Assembly: GCA_948567375.1 (NCBI GenBank)
Contig: OX419755.1
Coordinates: forward strand, 35,283,001-35,347,000
Direction: 5' to 3'
DNA: 64,000 nucleotides
From: Lunularia cruciata
Taxonomy: Eukaryota; Streptophyta; Marchantiopsida; Lunulariales; Lunulariaceae
Under the pieces are notes generated by a model that searched no databases, was not told the origin of the DNA, and saw only the letters and a list, made by a program, of their open reading frames with translations. The position numbers were made by a program, and so were the translations under genes. Positions 27,101 to 40,534 of this stretch are shown here, in pieces. Numbering within the stretch: position 1 is the stretch's first letter; every line of letters begins with the position of its first letter.

Positions 27101-27548
27101 GATCCAGCTCCGGAAAAATTAGACCTTTCAAACTTCGGGAAGAAGGAAATGGCTGACACATCCGATAGCACGTAGCTACTGCGTCGGGTGCATTAAAAAT
27201 GGCGACGTGGTGGAGACGCTGGCCACATGCCTGCTTTTGAGCCTGTGAAAAGCGTTGACCTTCTCAAGCAATGGAAGAAATTGTACAAGTTACATTTATA
27301 TCTCCAGCAAGCAGATGCGAGCAATACGATGGCCGAAAGGAGTTAGAACCGACCTTGTTTTCGCGGCAATCGCTGCATAGCCATGAATCACTTTCAGGGA
27401 AACTCTCCAGTCCTATGCACGCCAAATGAAAACCTTGTCGACACTGCTCGCAGCAAAGGAGCTCCCCAAAATCTTCGCAAATAGCGCAGATATAGCCATA
27501 ACCGTCCTCTTCACCCCATTTAATATTACCCATTTTTGCAGAGGGCAT
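18153..27548 (-). CDS. ASHR3: ASHR3-type SET histone methyltransferase with C-terminal Tudor
   Basis: Histone-lysine methyltransferase of the plant ASHR3/SDG4 type (AWS-SET class, usually H3K36). Sixteen exons: 27548-27354, 24281-23949, 23475-23328, 22836-22728, 22611-22512, 22066-21988, 21491-21320, 20972-20892, 20730-20535, 20284-20248, 19925-19850, 19723-19667, 19287-19236, 18849-18769, 18605-18553, 18285-18153; 633 aa. Domains: PHD finger at residues 21-61 (C21, C24, C33, C36, H41, C44, C58, C61); a second Cys/His-rich PHD-like module at 67-175; AWS cysteines at about 244-280; SET from 296 with RFINHSCQPNCE at 365-376 and VNYDYK; post-SET CHCGSSSC at 416-423; Tudor at about 514-566 (VGLRVKVWWPLDQKFYHGQ, then YDDGEEE and KERWEV); basic tail with RKRR. 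Exons 1-9 are firm. Exons 10-16 depend on frame continuity; 10 and 11 are least certain. Arabidopsis ASHR3 is about 497 aa and, to my knowledge, has no Tudor. An extra 5' exon is possible. The first intron is 3.07 kb. Confidence 0.8.
19031..19108. repeat. AT microsatellite cluster in an ASHR3 intron
   Basis: Two (TA)n blocks interleaved with aggtata units, in the intron between exons 13 and 14 of the methyltransferase gene. Confidence 0.8.
19154..19191. repeat. Perfect 13-base inverted repeat, 12-base loop
   Basis: agctgacaacaat at 19154-19166 is the exact reverse complement of 19179-19191. It lies in the same intron as the AT cluster and could form a hairpin in the pre-mRNA. No gene function is implied. 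Confidence 0.8.
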
Positions 27549-30500
27549 TATACTGTCAGTAGAAACCTTAAAGCACACCTAGCGGGCGCCAAAGGTAAAA
27601 TGTCTTCTTCAATCTAAGCCAGGCATAAATCCTTTGGCAAGAAACGAGGAAATTCCGAACACCTGGTCAGGACCAATTTTTCTCAGTGGTCCTCTGCAAC
27701 ATATCCATGACTGCGCCTGACTGAAGCTAGAAAGCACGTCGAGCGCATTGGATAAAATCGTGACATGCTAGCGTCAAAAAATTGCATCCGTCCACAACGG
27801 CCAAATCAAAGCCAAGACAGAAAAGTCGTCCGGAAGAGCATATTTCGTCCCAGCGCTACTGCCCTCTGCCCTGTGAGGTTTAATAAGTGGCACTAGCATG
27901 GTGTCAGGCTGAGTTCCAACTGTGCTCACTATTATGGGGTTCAACTCTTCTCCAATTCCCAAATCTGATGCAGCAAGGCTTAAGTTCGCATTGCGAGTGT
28001 CCCTCCTCATTGAAACCTGAGACGAAAAGAGTTGGAACCAAGAATTGACCAAATGAGGCTCATCCTCCCTAATTAATTACGTTCCACACGGCTCAGAATC
28101 CTTACAAATCGTTTTACATTCCGCTGGGACACTAATCGGTGGTACCAGAGACTAAAACTCTGTCTATGAAGAGTTTGGGTCGAATCGTGCAATCCTCGCA
28201 CGGTTCTAAGGTGGTGGTTAGTCTCTACCAGCGCGTTCCTCTCCTCTGCCCTTCGTGATAGTTCCTGCTGCTAATCAATGCGTTAAACCCCTGATGACTT
28301 GGCACCACCGGTGTAAGGGTCCCGCTCGTCAGAAGAATCATAAGTCACATCATCGCCTGCTATCCTCAAGATTCAAATCCAACTCCTTCCTTCTTTGCTT
28401 CTGTAGACTCTGCTTTGCCCCGTAGTCAAACTAAAGGTCTGGGAAACTGTACATGAAAACGCGGGAGGAGATCCAACTACGAACTTTAAACCATCACGGC
28501 CCAGTTACGGAGGCAAGTGAAGCGATCAGTAAACGCAGTGGTCGGAGAAAGCGCAAGATGGACATGCCGTATCCTGATCCTGTGACGTATTCTTCACCTG
28601 GCATTTCAATCTCAGTCCGATATGTACAATGCATTTACTCCCGGCCCTACGGTGGAGCTGCTTCACTCATTCACACGTTGGCGCCAAATCCGAGCTAATG
28701 TTGCACTAAGATGGTTTAATTATCTCTCCGAATTACTTATGCGTACAAGAACATATTGTTATTTTTATTTTCATTAACTTTTGAGTGTATTATTAATTCA
28801 ATTATATATTTTTATATTTTATAATAAGTATAAATAATTGTAAATTATTATATTACAAATAATTATCAATCGTTACTTAGTGAAACTTAAACGCTATACT
28901 CAGTTGGAGTGAAAATACTCATGATATTACCTGTCCCAGACATAGATGGTCTTAGTGTTCTCTACGCGGTCGCCGTTTTAACTACATAGGTGTCTAAGGT
29001 TGAATGTAAGTGTCATATGTAAATGTCCAGATAATTGAATGTAATGTCCATATTTACTGTCCCGAGTTTTGGTTATTTTGATTATAAGTACAAAGGTAAA
29101 CTAGAGTTTACCTGGAAGTGTTGCTCGAAAGAGAAAGATGGAGAATACAAATAGCTAGATTTTATATTGACATCATCAAAAGTAAACTCACAATCAATGA
29201 ACTTACAAAATACCAAAAAACTATCTCCTGAAAAGTGAAATATAGACCAACAGAATCGCTCACCTTCTCACAATCGGATGACAAGGAACAAAAATACTTA
29301 CCTCAGTAATCATTTGTAAAATTACAGATAAAAATACAAAACAAAAACGAATGAAAGAGGCATAATGAGAAATAAAAAGCAAACCATAAATAGCAACAAC
29401 TTTTGGATGGCTAAACTACGATGCTTTGAACAATATACTTTTAGTGGCAGAGTGAACCACAAATTATACTAACCCTTTGTACAATAATGTTTAAACAAAC
29501 CATAAATAAACTACAACAAACAGATAAACAGATAAACTTCAACAAACCTTTGAATTATAAACTCCTACAAGATTCAATGTGCATCAGCCATTCATATATG
29601 CCCCAGTTCGTGATGATTATCTATATAGAATAAATAAATGGCTCATATTATGCATCAGCCATTTATATTTATATTTATATTTATATATATGGAAATTTGT
29701 GATAACTTTCTATATACAAAAGAAGTAAATGGTTCATATATCCATCAGCCATTCATATAAATATATATATATAGAAGTTTGTAATGATTTTCTATATACA
29801 TAAGAAGTAAAGTAAACATCATATATACCGAAGTTTGTGATGATTTTCTATACACAAAGTAAAGTAGGTAAATTCTATCCTCCCAATCTATTGCTATATG
29901 TGCAATCTTCTTATAGAATCCTGCGATCTGAATATTTCTTTTGTACCAAGATCAAATCTATGAGAGTAAGGAGAGAGACATCGATGATGGTCCACCACTG
30001 CCACCGGAGAGGATAATCAATCTGTTAAAAGTTGAAAGGAAACATATCAAGATTTACACTTACCCATCTAATCCACCTCATCTTGGAACTAACTCTTAAT
30101 TCTGAATTTTGATCCTCTTGCTTCAAGCACCAGCTTTTGTATACCAAACCATCTAGGACCTTGCCTCAGTCGAGGTAACTCGATGGCTAGAAGATGAAGC
30201 CACAGCAAGAAGGTACCCTGGCGGTGGCATGAAATAGGCTGGCTTTTGAATCCCCTATGTTTGTGATTTAACTGAGGAATCAGGCAAAAGGTGCTTTAAG
30301 TTAAACCCGGACACTGGCATCTCTGCAATCTACAAGAATACAATGAAATAAGCTGTAATCGGAACGAAGGAAATGAACTAAGTTCTGACCAGCGCCTTAG
30401 ATCGGCTAAGACCAAGTGATTACAGGTCCATTTCACCAAAAATTTTACAGCAACAAACACAGATCGAAGTGGATGACCGCTACCTACACGACAATGCCTT

Positions 30501-30586
30501 CAAAGACAGACAACTATAGGCATGACGTGTGACTGACGAGAAGGGGCAATGACAAACCTCTTACGTGAAGATGACAGAGAGATACT
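27549..30586. other. Intergenic: ASHR3 upstream side and SMC2 3' side
   Basis: Bases 27,774-28,010 on the minus strand form an open frame starting at an ATG (MRRDTRNANLSLAASDLG...) with coding-like composition. It could be an upstream exon of the methyltransferase, but no donor joins it cleanly. From 28,700 on the sequence becomes strongly AT-rich, with a degenerate tandem repeat at 29,578-29,870. The SMC2 3' untranslated region should begin just below 30,587. I see nothing else. Confidence 0.45.
29578..29870. repeat. Degenerate tandem repeat, period 70-110
   Basis: Four diverged units share the phrases catcagccattcatat, gaagtttgtgatgattttctatataca and aagaagtaaa-tgg. Copies start near 29,580, 29,655, 29,740 and 29,815. 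Spacer length varies because of internal (AT)n and (TTTATA)n runs. Confidence 0.7.
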
Positions 30587-33500
30587 CTACTTGCGCGCGC
30601 CGTGAGCTGTGCGAGAGACCGTCGAGACACCATCCACAAATTTTGTTCTGAAGATGACGTTAGCATTGTTGAACATGCCCTCCTTAAGTGACACTACAAT
30701 AAACTGAACGATGACAGCATCACCGTTGTTAGGGAAGCAGTAAATCAATACATAGACGCATCATCTGTTCATATTCTGTTCATCAAGAAACACCACGATT
30801 CAGTCTATAAATACTCTGTAGGCCTCTGCATGACGAGAGGAAACCCGTACCTGTGAATGAGGAAAGTGAGACTTGATCATACGACCAATATTTTGGGTGT
30901 GGCTCAAATCAAGAGCTGCGTCCACCTGTTGGAGGGCCACTTATCCTATGAGTAAACGCTACAAACCTACGTTGGACCACCTCTGCTGAGTGCCTACACT
31001 TGATGAACAAAGATTTGAGAAGTAGATTATTCAACGTTGTGAAAAGGAGCAGTTCGAGTCAAAACTTACTACACTGGTGCCTACCTCATCCAAAATGTAC
31101 AGCGGAGCAGGTTTGAATAGAAGCAGGGCAAGGATAAGGGAGAGAGCCAGTAATGATCGTTGGCCGCCACTTAGTTCAGAGAGAGACTGTTTCCATACGC
31201 TCCCAAATGCAACTTTCACTTCTAACCCATCCATGACATCAGCACCTTCGGGAGGCTCTAGCTTAGCCATTGTCCCAGGAAGCAATGTTGAAAATATAGA
31301 CCCGAACTCCCTGTAAAGAAACATTGCTTAAACATACACAGAGACACTTGTTCCGCATTGTCACTCTATCTATCGTATTCACATAGAACTATCCAGCGAG
31401 CAAGTACAATCTTGCAGGAGTATGGATTACTGTGTTGTTATGAAATACGGAAAGTTCATTATGTCATTAGCTCCAGACAAAGAGTCTACTTACTTCGTGA
31501 CCTTTTCCCAAGTAGTTTTCAGTTGCTCCTTCCGTTTCTCATCGAGTTCCTTAATCACCTGCTGTATCTTCGTCTTATCATTCTGCAAAAGACACACACT
31601 ATATGTGAAATGAGAGCAGAAACCTTTCTTAGAACCTGGGAAATTCGCACCCAACGAGGACAGAACCGAAGCGAACTAGGCACATGCAAGTCTAAGCAAC
31701 TAGGAACTGCGCAAGACATAGACTATAGTTTATTTATGCGTATACCCTGCTATGGTTCACAACCAATTTTAAGTTGACTTCAATCTTACTTCATTGTCAG
31801 ATAATCACATATAAATGTCTTTGGTTGATCAATTACATTAATGATGTGTGGCCACCAAACCTTAACGTGCTTTGTACCTGAACAATCCTTTTCCTCTCAA
31901 TCAGGTCGTTGTACTCCTCCTCAGCTTTATCGAACATGGCCAGGGCTTTTTTGTTGATCCGCTTCTCAATACTGCATGTTTTGACACGAGCATACATACA
32001 ACATGAGAAATCCGGTAAACGCAGTGAAGGCCACGAATGACGTTGTCCACTTCACTACGAGAACTATCACAACATAAGGATCGGTGCAGATCTGAATCAG
32101 TACGTTTAATTGAGTGCAAGGTGACATACTCTTTCTGTTCTCCCTGAAGACTCTCAAGTGCCTGCCGTGCAACTCCTGGGTCCTGCGCAGTGAAGTCATA
32201 GTCCGTTCCTGCCTTCCCAAATGCTAGCTTTTCTCTGGCAATCCAATCATTTTTCTCCAGTAAACGTTCCACCCGCTTACTGCATTCCTTTTGATTGATT
32301 TCCAGCCGTTTTATCTGCAGTTCAACAAGAAAACATGTCGTGATTGACGAAATTCACTTTAAAGTCGTTTCGAGGGATATAGTCAAGATCGGCCGAGCTC
32401 TTAATGATCCCAAGAACACCCTTCCATCAATCCTGTAATGTCATACTATCCTTGGTGCAACTTAGTCCAAGAAAACTCTTATATAAAAAATCCACTCCAG
32501 CAAACTCGTGACCCATCCTATGGCCTCCTCAACTACATTTCTGCTGGAGACCAGGGAATCAGCAGAGAAGGATGTGAAGACGAACCTCATTCTCCAGCTG
32601 CTTGATCTCTACGATGCAATCCGTAAGTTTGTTCTTCTGCTGATTTTGAGCTTTTACTAGAGCGCTTATTTGAGCATCGCAATCCTTCATTCTTTTCCGG
32701 TTGTCTTCTAGTTTTCCCTTTGCCTTCAGAAACTCGGACTGAAGGGACTCTCTCTGCACATATTCGGACGTGAGAGCAGAAGCCGTTCGAAGAACGGGGG
32801 ATCCAGAACTCATTACGTGCAAATGGAATGCGGATAAATAGATCTAACGCAACTAATAGATTAAATGCAAGGTTAAGCACAAACGAAATATCACAATATC
32901 CTTATCCACAACAGTAGAGAAACAGACATTCATGTAATCGATCAGCGCTAAGCAAAGCATGTCGCGAAATAGACAAGATGTAATTGAAGACCAACGAGCC
33001 CAAACTAAACTAATGAAGAGAACTGAAATTGGCAGACTGGACAGAAAACCTGTATAGGAACCATGAAACAGATCAACAAATGTGAGTTGGAGCGAAGTGG
33101 GAAGAGAGTGGATGGTCTTTAGACTGAGAAGGGGCGAAGCATCAGAGGACTGGATATAGTATATCACAGCGAAGCGCTATGGACTCTTGAGTCCTGAGAC
33201 ACTAAACAACTGAGGGAAGCAGGAGGCGGCCATAGTAACCCTCCATGAAAGAACATGCGACTTCATCAGTGCCTCACGCAGTGCCGAAGTATCTGAGCAA
33301 GTGTCAGTATCCCTCGTACCGAGTTTCTGCTCGGAAACTCATGAATGCCAAGGCAAACTCGGTGGCTTCCAACAGCACCGCTCAGGGTAAGGGAAAAGCT
33401 GTAACGCATGAAGGTTAAGATCCAAACAAAGAGCAGCAACAGTAATAAGCAGAATGACTGTGCAATGCAAATAAATCAGCACCCAAAGGAAGAATATGAA

Positions 33501-36500
33501 AATCGTGAGCAGGAGAAGGTGAGGGACTCGAGACATACCTGTTTAAAGCTTGAAAGGAAACAAATATTAGTATCGAAAGCAAGTAAAAACTAGCAAAACT
33601 ACTCGATGATGCAAACTCATCAAGAAGGTGGTAAATTAACTGAGTGATATCATCGAAGAAACAGTAAAGAGCTGAGTTAGAAGGCACGGGAAGGAGCAAG
33701 TCGTTTGACACCCAAAGAAACAGTAGGGAGCGAGTCCAAAGACACCGGGAAAGAGCAGGTCATTTGCCACAGAAACGAGGGGAGCAAAAGTTCAGAGTAA
33801 AGCAGAGCGAGCAGCAAGCAAAGGTGGAACGAAAACAATAATCCAAAGAGGGGAAAGGGGAACAGGAATGGGGCGAAAGGGGGAGGGGGGATTTTGAGAG
33901 GAGTGCCTAGGGTGCTGTGAGGGACCTCGGGTACTGTGAAGGAGAAGGGCAGAGGGCAGTGTGGGACCAGGTGTCAGCAAATAAACCAACAAGTACTAGT
34001 ACTTATGAGAAGCACTAGTGGTGGGCTCGGACAGGAGCTCCCAGCCTGGTTGAGAGAAAGAATTTCTCAAGTCTCTATAGATGCTCATACCATGATAACC
34101 ATGGATGTCCTTCTCTGTGTGTAAGAGAGAGCAAAACTCCCTCCGAATGCGGTGAATAGGGTAGTTTTCAAAGTAAAGTTGTAGTTGTCCTTCTCTCTGA
34201 ACATAGTGCACAAGAGCCAAAAGTGAAACTACGAAATATCTGGAGCTGAATATCAGGTTTGGATATCAACAGCGCTTAGCCAAACATGCTGAAGGGGGCA
34301 ATGGCAGAGTTTGACAACCGTAATAGAGACCACTGTACGGTATCTGTGATAGCTGACGCAGGGCAAGAGTGACGGACGAAATATGTTTTAATCCGGAAAC
34401 GTAGAGTAGTTTCATAGATTGGAACTCCAGCCTGTTAATGGAAGAAAGGTTCTTCACAAGGTCACCTCCTACCACATGATTATGAATCTCCTGACCTGAT
34501 ATTCAAGATACTCCGGGTCATTTTTTATTTTTCTTTAGTTAGCTTCACGATTAAGAAGGCAATCAAGTATCATACCTGATTCTCCTTTTCAGAAAGATCG
34601 TCTTCCAGTTTCTTAATTTGAACGTGAGCTGTGGCCAGCTGGTCTTCAAGAAGCAACTGCTCTTGAATTGCAGCTTCCTTCTCCATGACCATCCTTTCCC
34701 TGGCTCCTTCGCTCTCCTGGTCATGGATCCCCACAGAAATTAGCTAAATGAGAGGGAAGGAGTGTAGAACGCAATAAAGCAGAACTTATTCATCTTGACT
34801 TAGATCAGTCAGAACATATCTTGATTGTGCTTACCCGCAGCCCCGGATGCTCAGGCTGTGTACAATTACATCGTAAAATCTGTGAATATATTCTATGGAT
34901 AGAAAGTTAAATATATCCTAAGGATAATATATCTGTATCGTGTACTGACAGAAAAAGCCCTGCACCCTAAGGATCCCACTTTTAGAACCTCGTTGCACGT
35001 CACGCATGCTAGCCGATTGCAGTCGAGTAATGAGATGTGGTCAGACCCTAAAATTGTAGCATGGCCCTTGGTGTACTGAGAAGTCAGTTAGTTTCCAACG
35101 ATCACTGGAAATTGAACTAAAACCTGGTATTCTTGTATAATCTATGCAGGTGTAATTGACATCAGAACAGGCGGTGTGAGACAAGCAAGAGTAAATACCT
35201 TAAGTTCCCTAGTTGCAGCAATCATTTCCTTTTTCTCAATCTTGATTCTCTTCTCTAAATCTTTGAGAAGACTGTCACGATCCCGTCCTTGGTCTTTGAT
35301 TTTTTGTTCCAACTGGAGAACCCTCTCGTAATATTCTCTGTGAGATTGCTCTCTAGCGGCAAGTTCTAGGTTCTCTTTCTCGAGTTCACCAGCCATGGAC
35401 GCTATCACCTCACTGAGCTGCAGACATGTCACGTGAATTCCGTCATAAGGACTAATGAAAAGCAGCTACTATAGACATCGGAAAGATGCCCTTATTACCT
35501 GATATATCATGTACCTTCTTGATGAATGAGAATCGACATAGAAGGAAGCGGTAGGTAGTTCAATCAAAGGGTTGACCATTATATCAGTTTAGAATGCTTC
35601 ACCGAGAATGTTTGCACTTGGAACAAACCTTATGCTGTTCGCTCTGCTCGGCTCTAGTTTCGTAGAGAGACAAATCGTAGGACTTCAGCTCTATTTGAGC
35701 CTTCAAATGGGAGAACTTCCTTTGCAACGGTTTCAGGCTTTCGATCTGCAACACTCGGATTAGACATTGAGAAGGATAAGCGTTGCTGTTTTCTGCAGGA
35801 TACTTTTAGAGTACTGGTAATTAAGAGGCACAAAAAGCATGCAGTTAAGCTTAGGCTTTCAGGTCATACCAAAACACTGCATAGTTTCGATTGGAATTAT
35901 TTTGCTGGTTAAGAGGGGTTATCAAATTCAGTGCAGACGCCCACCTGCTTTTCTATCTCCGCAGTTTTCTCTTCATGGTGAAGGATGTTGGTTTCTGCTT
36001 CGGCGAGTGCATGAAGTTGCGTTAGGAGTTCACCACCGTTCCTGACAAACGCATCAGTAATGTGGATAAACTACTTCCGTGGACGTATGCTTCGAACTTG
36101 CAATTAACCCACATGTTCCTAGTACAAAAGCACTAGTTATTCAGAAGCTCTAGTAAGGAAGTTTCGGTTAAACAGTACTAAGGGTGGTAGAATAAAGTGA
36201 AAACGAACGTACTTGCGAGAACCTCCCGTGAGTAGCCCACGAGGTTCAAATACATCTCCTGGAAATGTTACGGACTTCGTCATAATTTCCTTGTGAAAAG
36301 CCAACTGCAGAAGCCAACAATTTGACCGTTGAATCTCATGAATCAGAAGTTGTCGGGATGATATGGAGACGATGTGCTGAGTCCGCATATTCTAATTGAT
36401 ACACCTGTCAGCACATAGGCAGCTACACTACGTCATCTCACTAAGCATATAATTTCTAATCCGAGGTTTTTTTCTTCATATCTTATGGTTTTCACCTGCT

Positions 36501-39500
36501 TCGCTGTCTCTGTGTCAGCGCAAACGAATGCCCCACCAAAGACAAATGCCATTGCTGCCTGCCGCAACAACAAAATGAGGTGACAGCATCGAGTCAAATT
36601 GATAGCAAACAGAAAAACTCGACAGATTTTTCACCAAACGAGCAAGACGTCAGTAAGAAATTTGTGGAGAGTAGCACGAGTTTGTTGTCCTCTTGAACAA
36701 CTTCAGGCCCTCTGCGTGGACCAGAAGCTGTTCGACGAGCTCAGTGAGTCCTAACAACATCCTTAAAGACTCCAGTAGTAATAAAGCACATAAGCAGATA
36801 GTGAACAGCCACACATTCCAATCAACACAGGATGCAGTTACTTACTTCAAGCTCATTGGGATATCGAACAAGAGAAAGTGCCGGCTTTGCTTTGCTACCC
36901 ACCTGTCAAAAGTTATACAATTATCTCTCAGAGACAGTGTTGAGCTTACATTACTCCGACATATTTGTAAAGGTATGAGGGTAGTGGGAGCAGAAGCCGT
37001 CCGCACAATAGGGGATCCACACCCACTTAGACCGAACCGATCCAAACCGAAGACAACCAGATGGAAGCAAGGCAATGTGTAAGGGAATAGTTAAATAGCT
37101 ACTCCAGCATATGGGCCTACATATCTACTACATACATAGTCAATACAGGAATTCGACTGCAGATGGTTATGCATGTTCAAAATGCAAATGGGATTCTTTT
37201 CAGAAGCTTTGTATCTGTTGATAAGACAACAGCTTTCAACGGGTAAATATTCGAAGGCAGTGCTTCAGTCCACAACACTTGTCAAATTGACTAGGGAATC
37301 CGCAATTCAAAAGTAGGTATTATTTCAGGATATGTAGGCAGACAAGGGTCATGTTGACGGATTAAGGGGTTCATACTGGGTCACTGGATGTCCGACCTAA
37401 AGAGAGACCTTGATAATGAACGTTGTTACTATGTCTAATTGTTACAGAGAAAAGAACTAGTCTGAGAAACTAGTGTATAAGAAATAAAGACACACTTAGG
37501 TAGTTTAGTTACCAGTCTACTTGCTGCAGCTTCGGTTCTTGCAGGAACCTTGTTCGCCTGGATTTTGTTCATTGGAATGATTGTACTTCGTCTTCGTAAG
37601 TTTCCTTTTTCCAGGAGCAACTTCGCTGTCTGATCCGTGTCCACAATAACGAAGAAAAGCTTACCTGCCGCAATCACCTGTAAACCATCATGTTTAGTCA
37701 CCAATCTATGTATCCACCTGTAAAACGCAGGTGTGAGGAAGACCAGCCCTCTGAAACGTAAAGTGCTTTTAAACATTAACACATTAGTATCTGCCCTAAA
37801 TGCCACTAAGTTTCATGGAATAATTCTAAATGTATTATTTGTGGCAAGAGCAAGCACATAACTATATGTCCAGTTTCTATTGTCGTTTGTGCAAAGATAA
37901 GACCTAGTAAAGAGTTTCTATTTCCTATTTCCTATATTCCTATTTGTCGTCTGTCCAAAGATAAGACCTACTAAAGAATTTAAATCACATGGGTCAAATA
38001 GACTTAGTACGTTCTAAAGTAAAAGTATTATTTTGTCTTTCGGCTACTATGGTCTACACGTTTATCTAATGCCATTTGTGACCCAGTAATACACAGGAGA
38101 GATTGAGAAAATAGTTTTGAACCTCCAGGGCAGTCATCGCAGACGAGTCCTTGACCTGAAGAAGACGTGCCACTACTCCCTTCACTCTGGATCGTTGAAA
38201 TCCCTGCTCTGGATCGTTGTAAGAGAATTGAACACCTGATAGTTGAGCCGTAAGATTATTCACCTCCAGCTTCAACTTCTTAAGTATCTCAGACTCCACT
38301 CTCCGACTCTGCGTGACGACGATTTTATCAAAGCCACAAGTATGCTGTCTCAAGAAAGAAGAGGATGACAATTCGCCGGACACGAAATGATTGGGTCCGG
38401 CTCAAATTACATATCGGGGTCTTTGCGTGGTCAACCAAGGTGTGTAACTATAATCCTGATGTTATGCTATTTCCATCGCAGGCGATATGGCTGCAGATGC
38501 ACTGGCAAGAAGGGAGAAGGAGGTCACAATAGAAGCACGAGCCCAGGAACTTAAATTATACGGAATTACCTCTTCAAGTGACTCGATGCTGCCTTCTTCG
38601 TACCCAAGTTTATCAACGGCAAGTTTTAAGTTCTGTAGGTCGGCCTTTCTGGTGTTCAGTTCTTCCTGTGCAGCAATCACTTCATGTTGTTTTGTGCGGA
38701 AATGCCTTTCCTTGTCCTCTAACTCCTTGGTGAGATGTTGAATTTTCGTCTTACATTGCTGCAACTCTGTTGCTGCTTTACCTACTGATATTTTTGCGTC
38801 CGCAAGTTGGTCTGCAAGGCTCATATCATCAGCTCCGCTACCTTTCCCCGCTTGGACCCCCTGACATCAACAAATATGTTTCAATCTCTCGTCGTGGTGA
38901 AGAGTAAAAGATGAGATGGGCAACTTCAGGGCACATATCTGATCTACTTACTACAACATAAATGAAAAAGATTCTCGTGTCGTCTTCTTATTCTGGGCTG
39001 CCTTCGGCTACCACCAGAAAGAGAGCTGTGAAACTTATATGGGTCTGTCACAGAAAGGTCCTACCTACGAGACACTAATATATTTCACGTTTTAGGCAGC
39101 TCAAAGACTCGTCGACATGGTAGCCACCTGCACTCACTACAACACGATTGTGTACCTGATACTCTGTTTCAAGATTTTCCAGAGACTTCCGACACAGGTC
39201 AACTCTTTCCTGCAAAACGGAAAATTCTTGCTCAATTTGCTTTTCAGAAACATTCCTTGACGCTGAAGCGTTCTCCAACTCCTTCTTAGATTTCTCAAGC
39301 TGCATAGCAAAAAGGATAACCAGGATCAGTTAGGTCCACAAATCTCAAATGTTTCATCATTCTACAGCACCCGAATGTAGAGCCGAATGCACCAGTCAAA
39401 CAGTTAACTCTACTGTTGAACATAGAGGCGGCCTCCTTACCTGCTCGAGAGCAGCCTTCTCGGCTAGGCGTGAATCTCTTTGCGCATTGAGAGCCGAATC

Positions 39501-40534
39501 TACTGTCACAAGCGTCGTGGATAGCTTGTCTACCTTGTCGGTCAAGCATTTGATTTCAGAAGACATTTCTTTCTCCTTAATCTCGGTCAAGGAGGCGATG
39601 GACCCTTCCTTTTCTGTAATATTTGTTTCCATTTCCATAGCTGTGAGTTGAAGGGCCTTAATTTGGTTTTGCATTTCCTTGACCACATCTGAAGCAGCAT
39701 TCTTGATCCTCTCTGCCTCCGAGTACTCGAAAGCCGTGCAGAACCGCTCTAGACGGTCCAGCTGGGCGTTCCCAGATGTCCATTGCTGATACTGCGCTCG
39801 CTCCTTCCGTAATTTCTCTAGAGCTGGAAGAATGTCTTGTCTTAACAAATTGTCGATGTCGTCAACTTTCGTCTGCTTCTTTTCAAGAGTCTTGAGAGCA
39901 ACCTCTTTCTTTGACTCGTACATCTTTGTTCCAGCCGCCTCCTCTAACATCGACAGGATCTCTGGTGGCTTCATATTCAGCACTTTGGTAATCCGACCTT
40001 GCATAATTAAGAAGTGAGGATTGTTGACATTGAGCTGCACTGAGTGGAAGAGGTTCTGCACCTGAGCAGGTTGTCTCACGTGTCCATTGATCATATACTT
40101 ATTTCTTCCGCCCACAACAATCTGGAATGAAACTGGAACTCGTCATTTTTCCGATTGAGAATGTCACGATCAATGCTGGGAGCAGAAAGGATCAGACAGA
40201 CAGAAGCAGGACATACCTGACGGGAGACAGTGATTTCGCCCATATCCTCATATCCAATAGGGCTTCTACTGCGATCGGAATTGTCAAACAAAATTGATAC
40301 GGTAGCTTTGGTTACTCCCGCTTGACCCTGCTTGTACACCAGCTCCTGCAAGTTGGTGGCCCGCACCTGCTGCAAATTTGTAATTCCAAGAACGAAACAG
40401 ATAGAATCCAGAATATTGGACTTCCCGGACCCATTGAGTCCCGTAATCGCGTTAAAGAAGGGATCAAATCCGGACACCACAGTTCTCTGCGCGTAGGACT
40501 TGAAACCTTCGAGAGTTACCTCCTTCACAAACAT
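30587..40534 (-). CDS. SMC2: Condensin subunit SMC2 (CAP-E)
   Basis: SMC2 pairs with SMC4 in condensin and uses ATP to compact mitotic chromosomes. Twenty exons: 40534-40217, 40121-39441, 39299-39156, 38860-38570, 38308-38123, 37677-37513, 36902-36846, 36558-36496, 36304-36213, 36041-35945, 35745-35629, 35417-35199, 34743-34576, 32753-32586, 32314-32130, 31971-31878, 31582-31494, 31310-31085, 30925-30851, 30703-30587. All frames join and give 1,183 aa (Arabidopsis SMC2 is about 1,175). Seen in the protein: N-terminal [20 protein letters not shown], Walker [10 protein letters not shown] at 32-40, a long coiled coil, a hinge at about 518-670 ([33 protein letters not shown]), a second coiled coil, LSGGQ signature at 1091-1095, Walker B ending LYILDE at 1115-1120 followed by the D-loop VDAALD, and FVDGVSTV near the end. 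Nothing essential is missing. The largest intron (1.8 kb, 32,754-34,575) holds small local repeats. Confidence 0.97.

Noticed and set aside
28120-28230. tRNA gene suggested by ggtcgaatcgtgcaatcctcgcac
   Set aside because: No D-arm or acceptor stem can be paired, and the T-loop consensus is absent.
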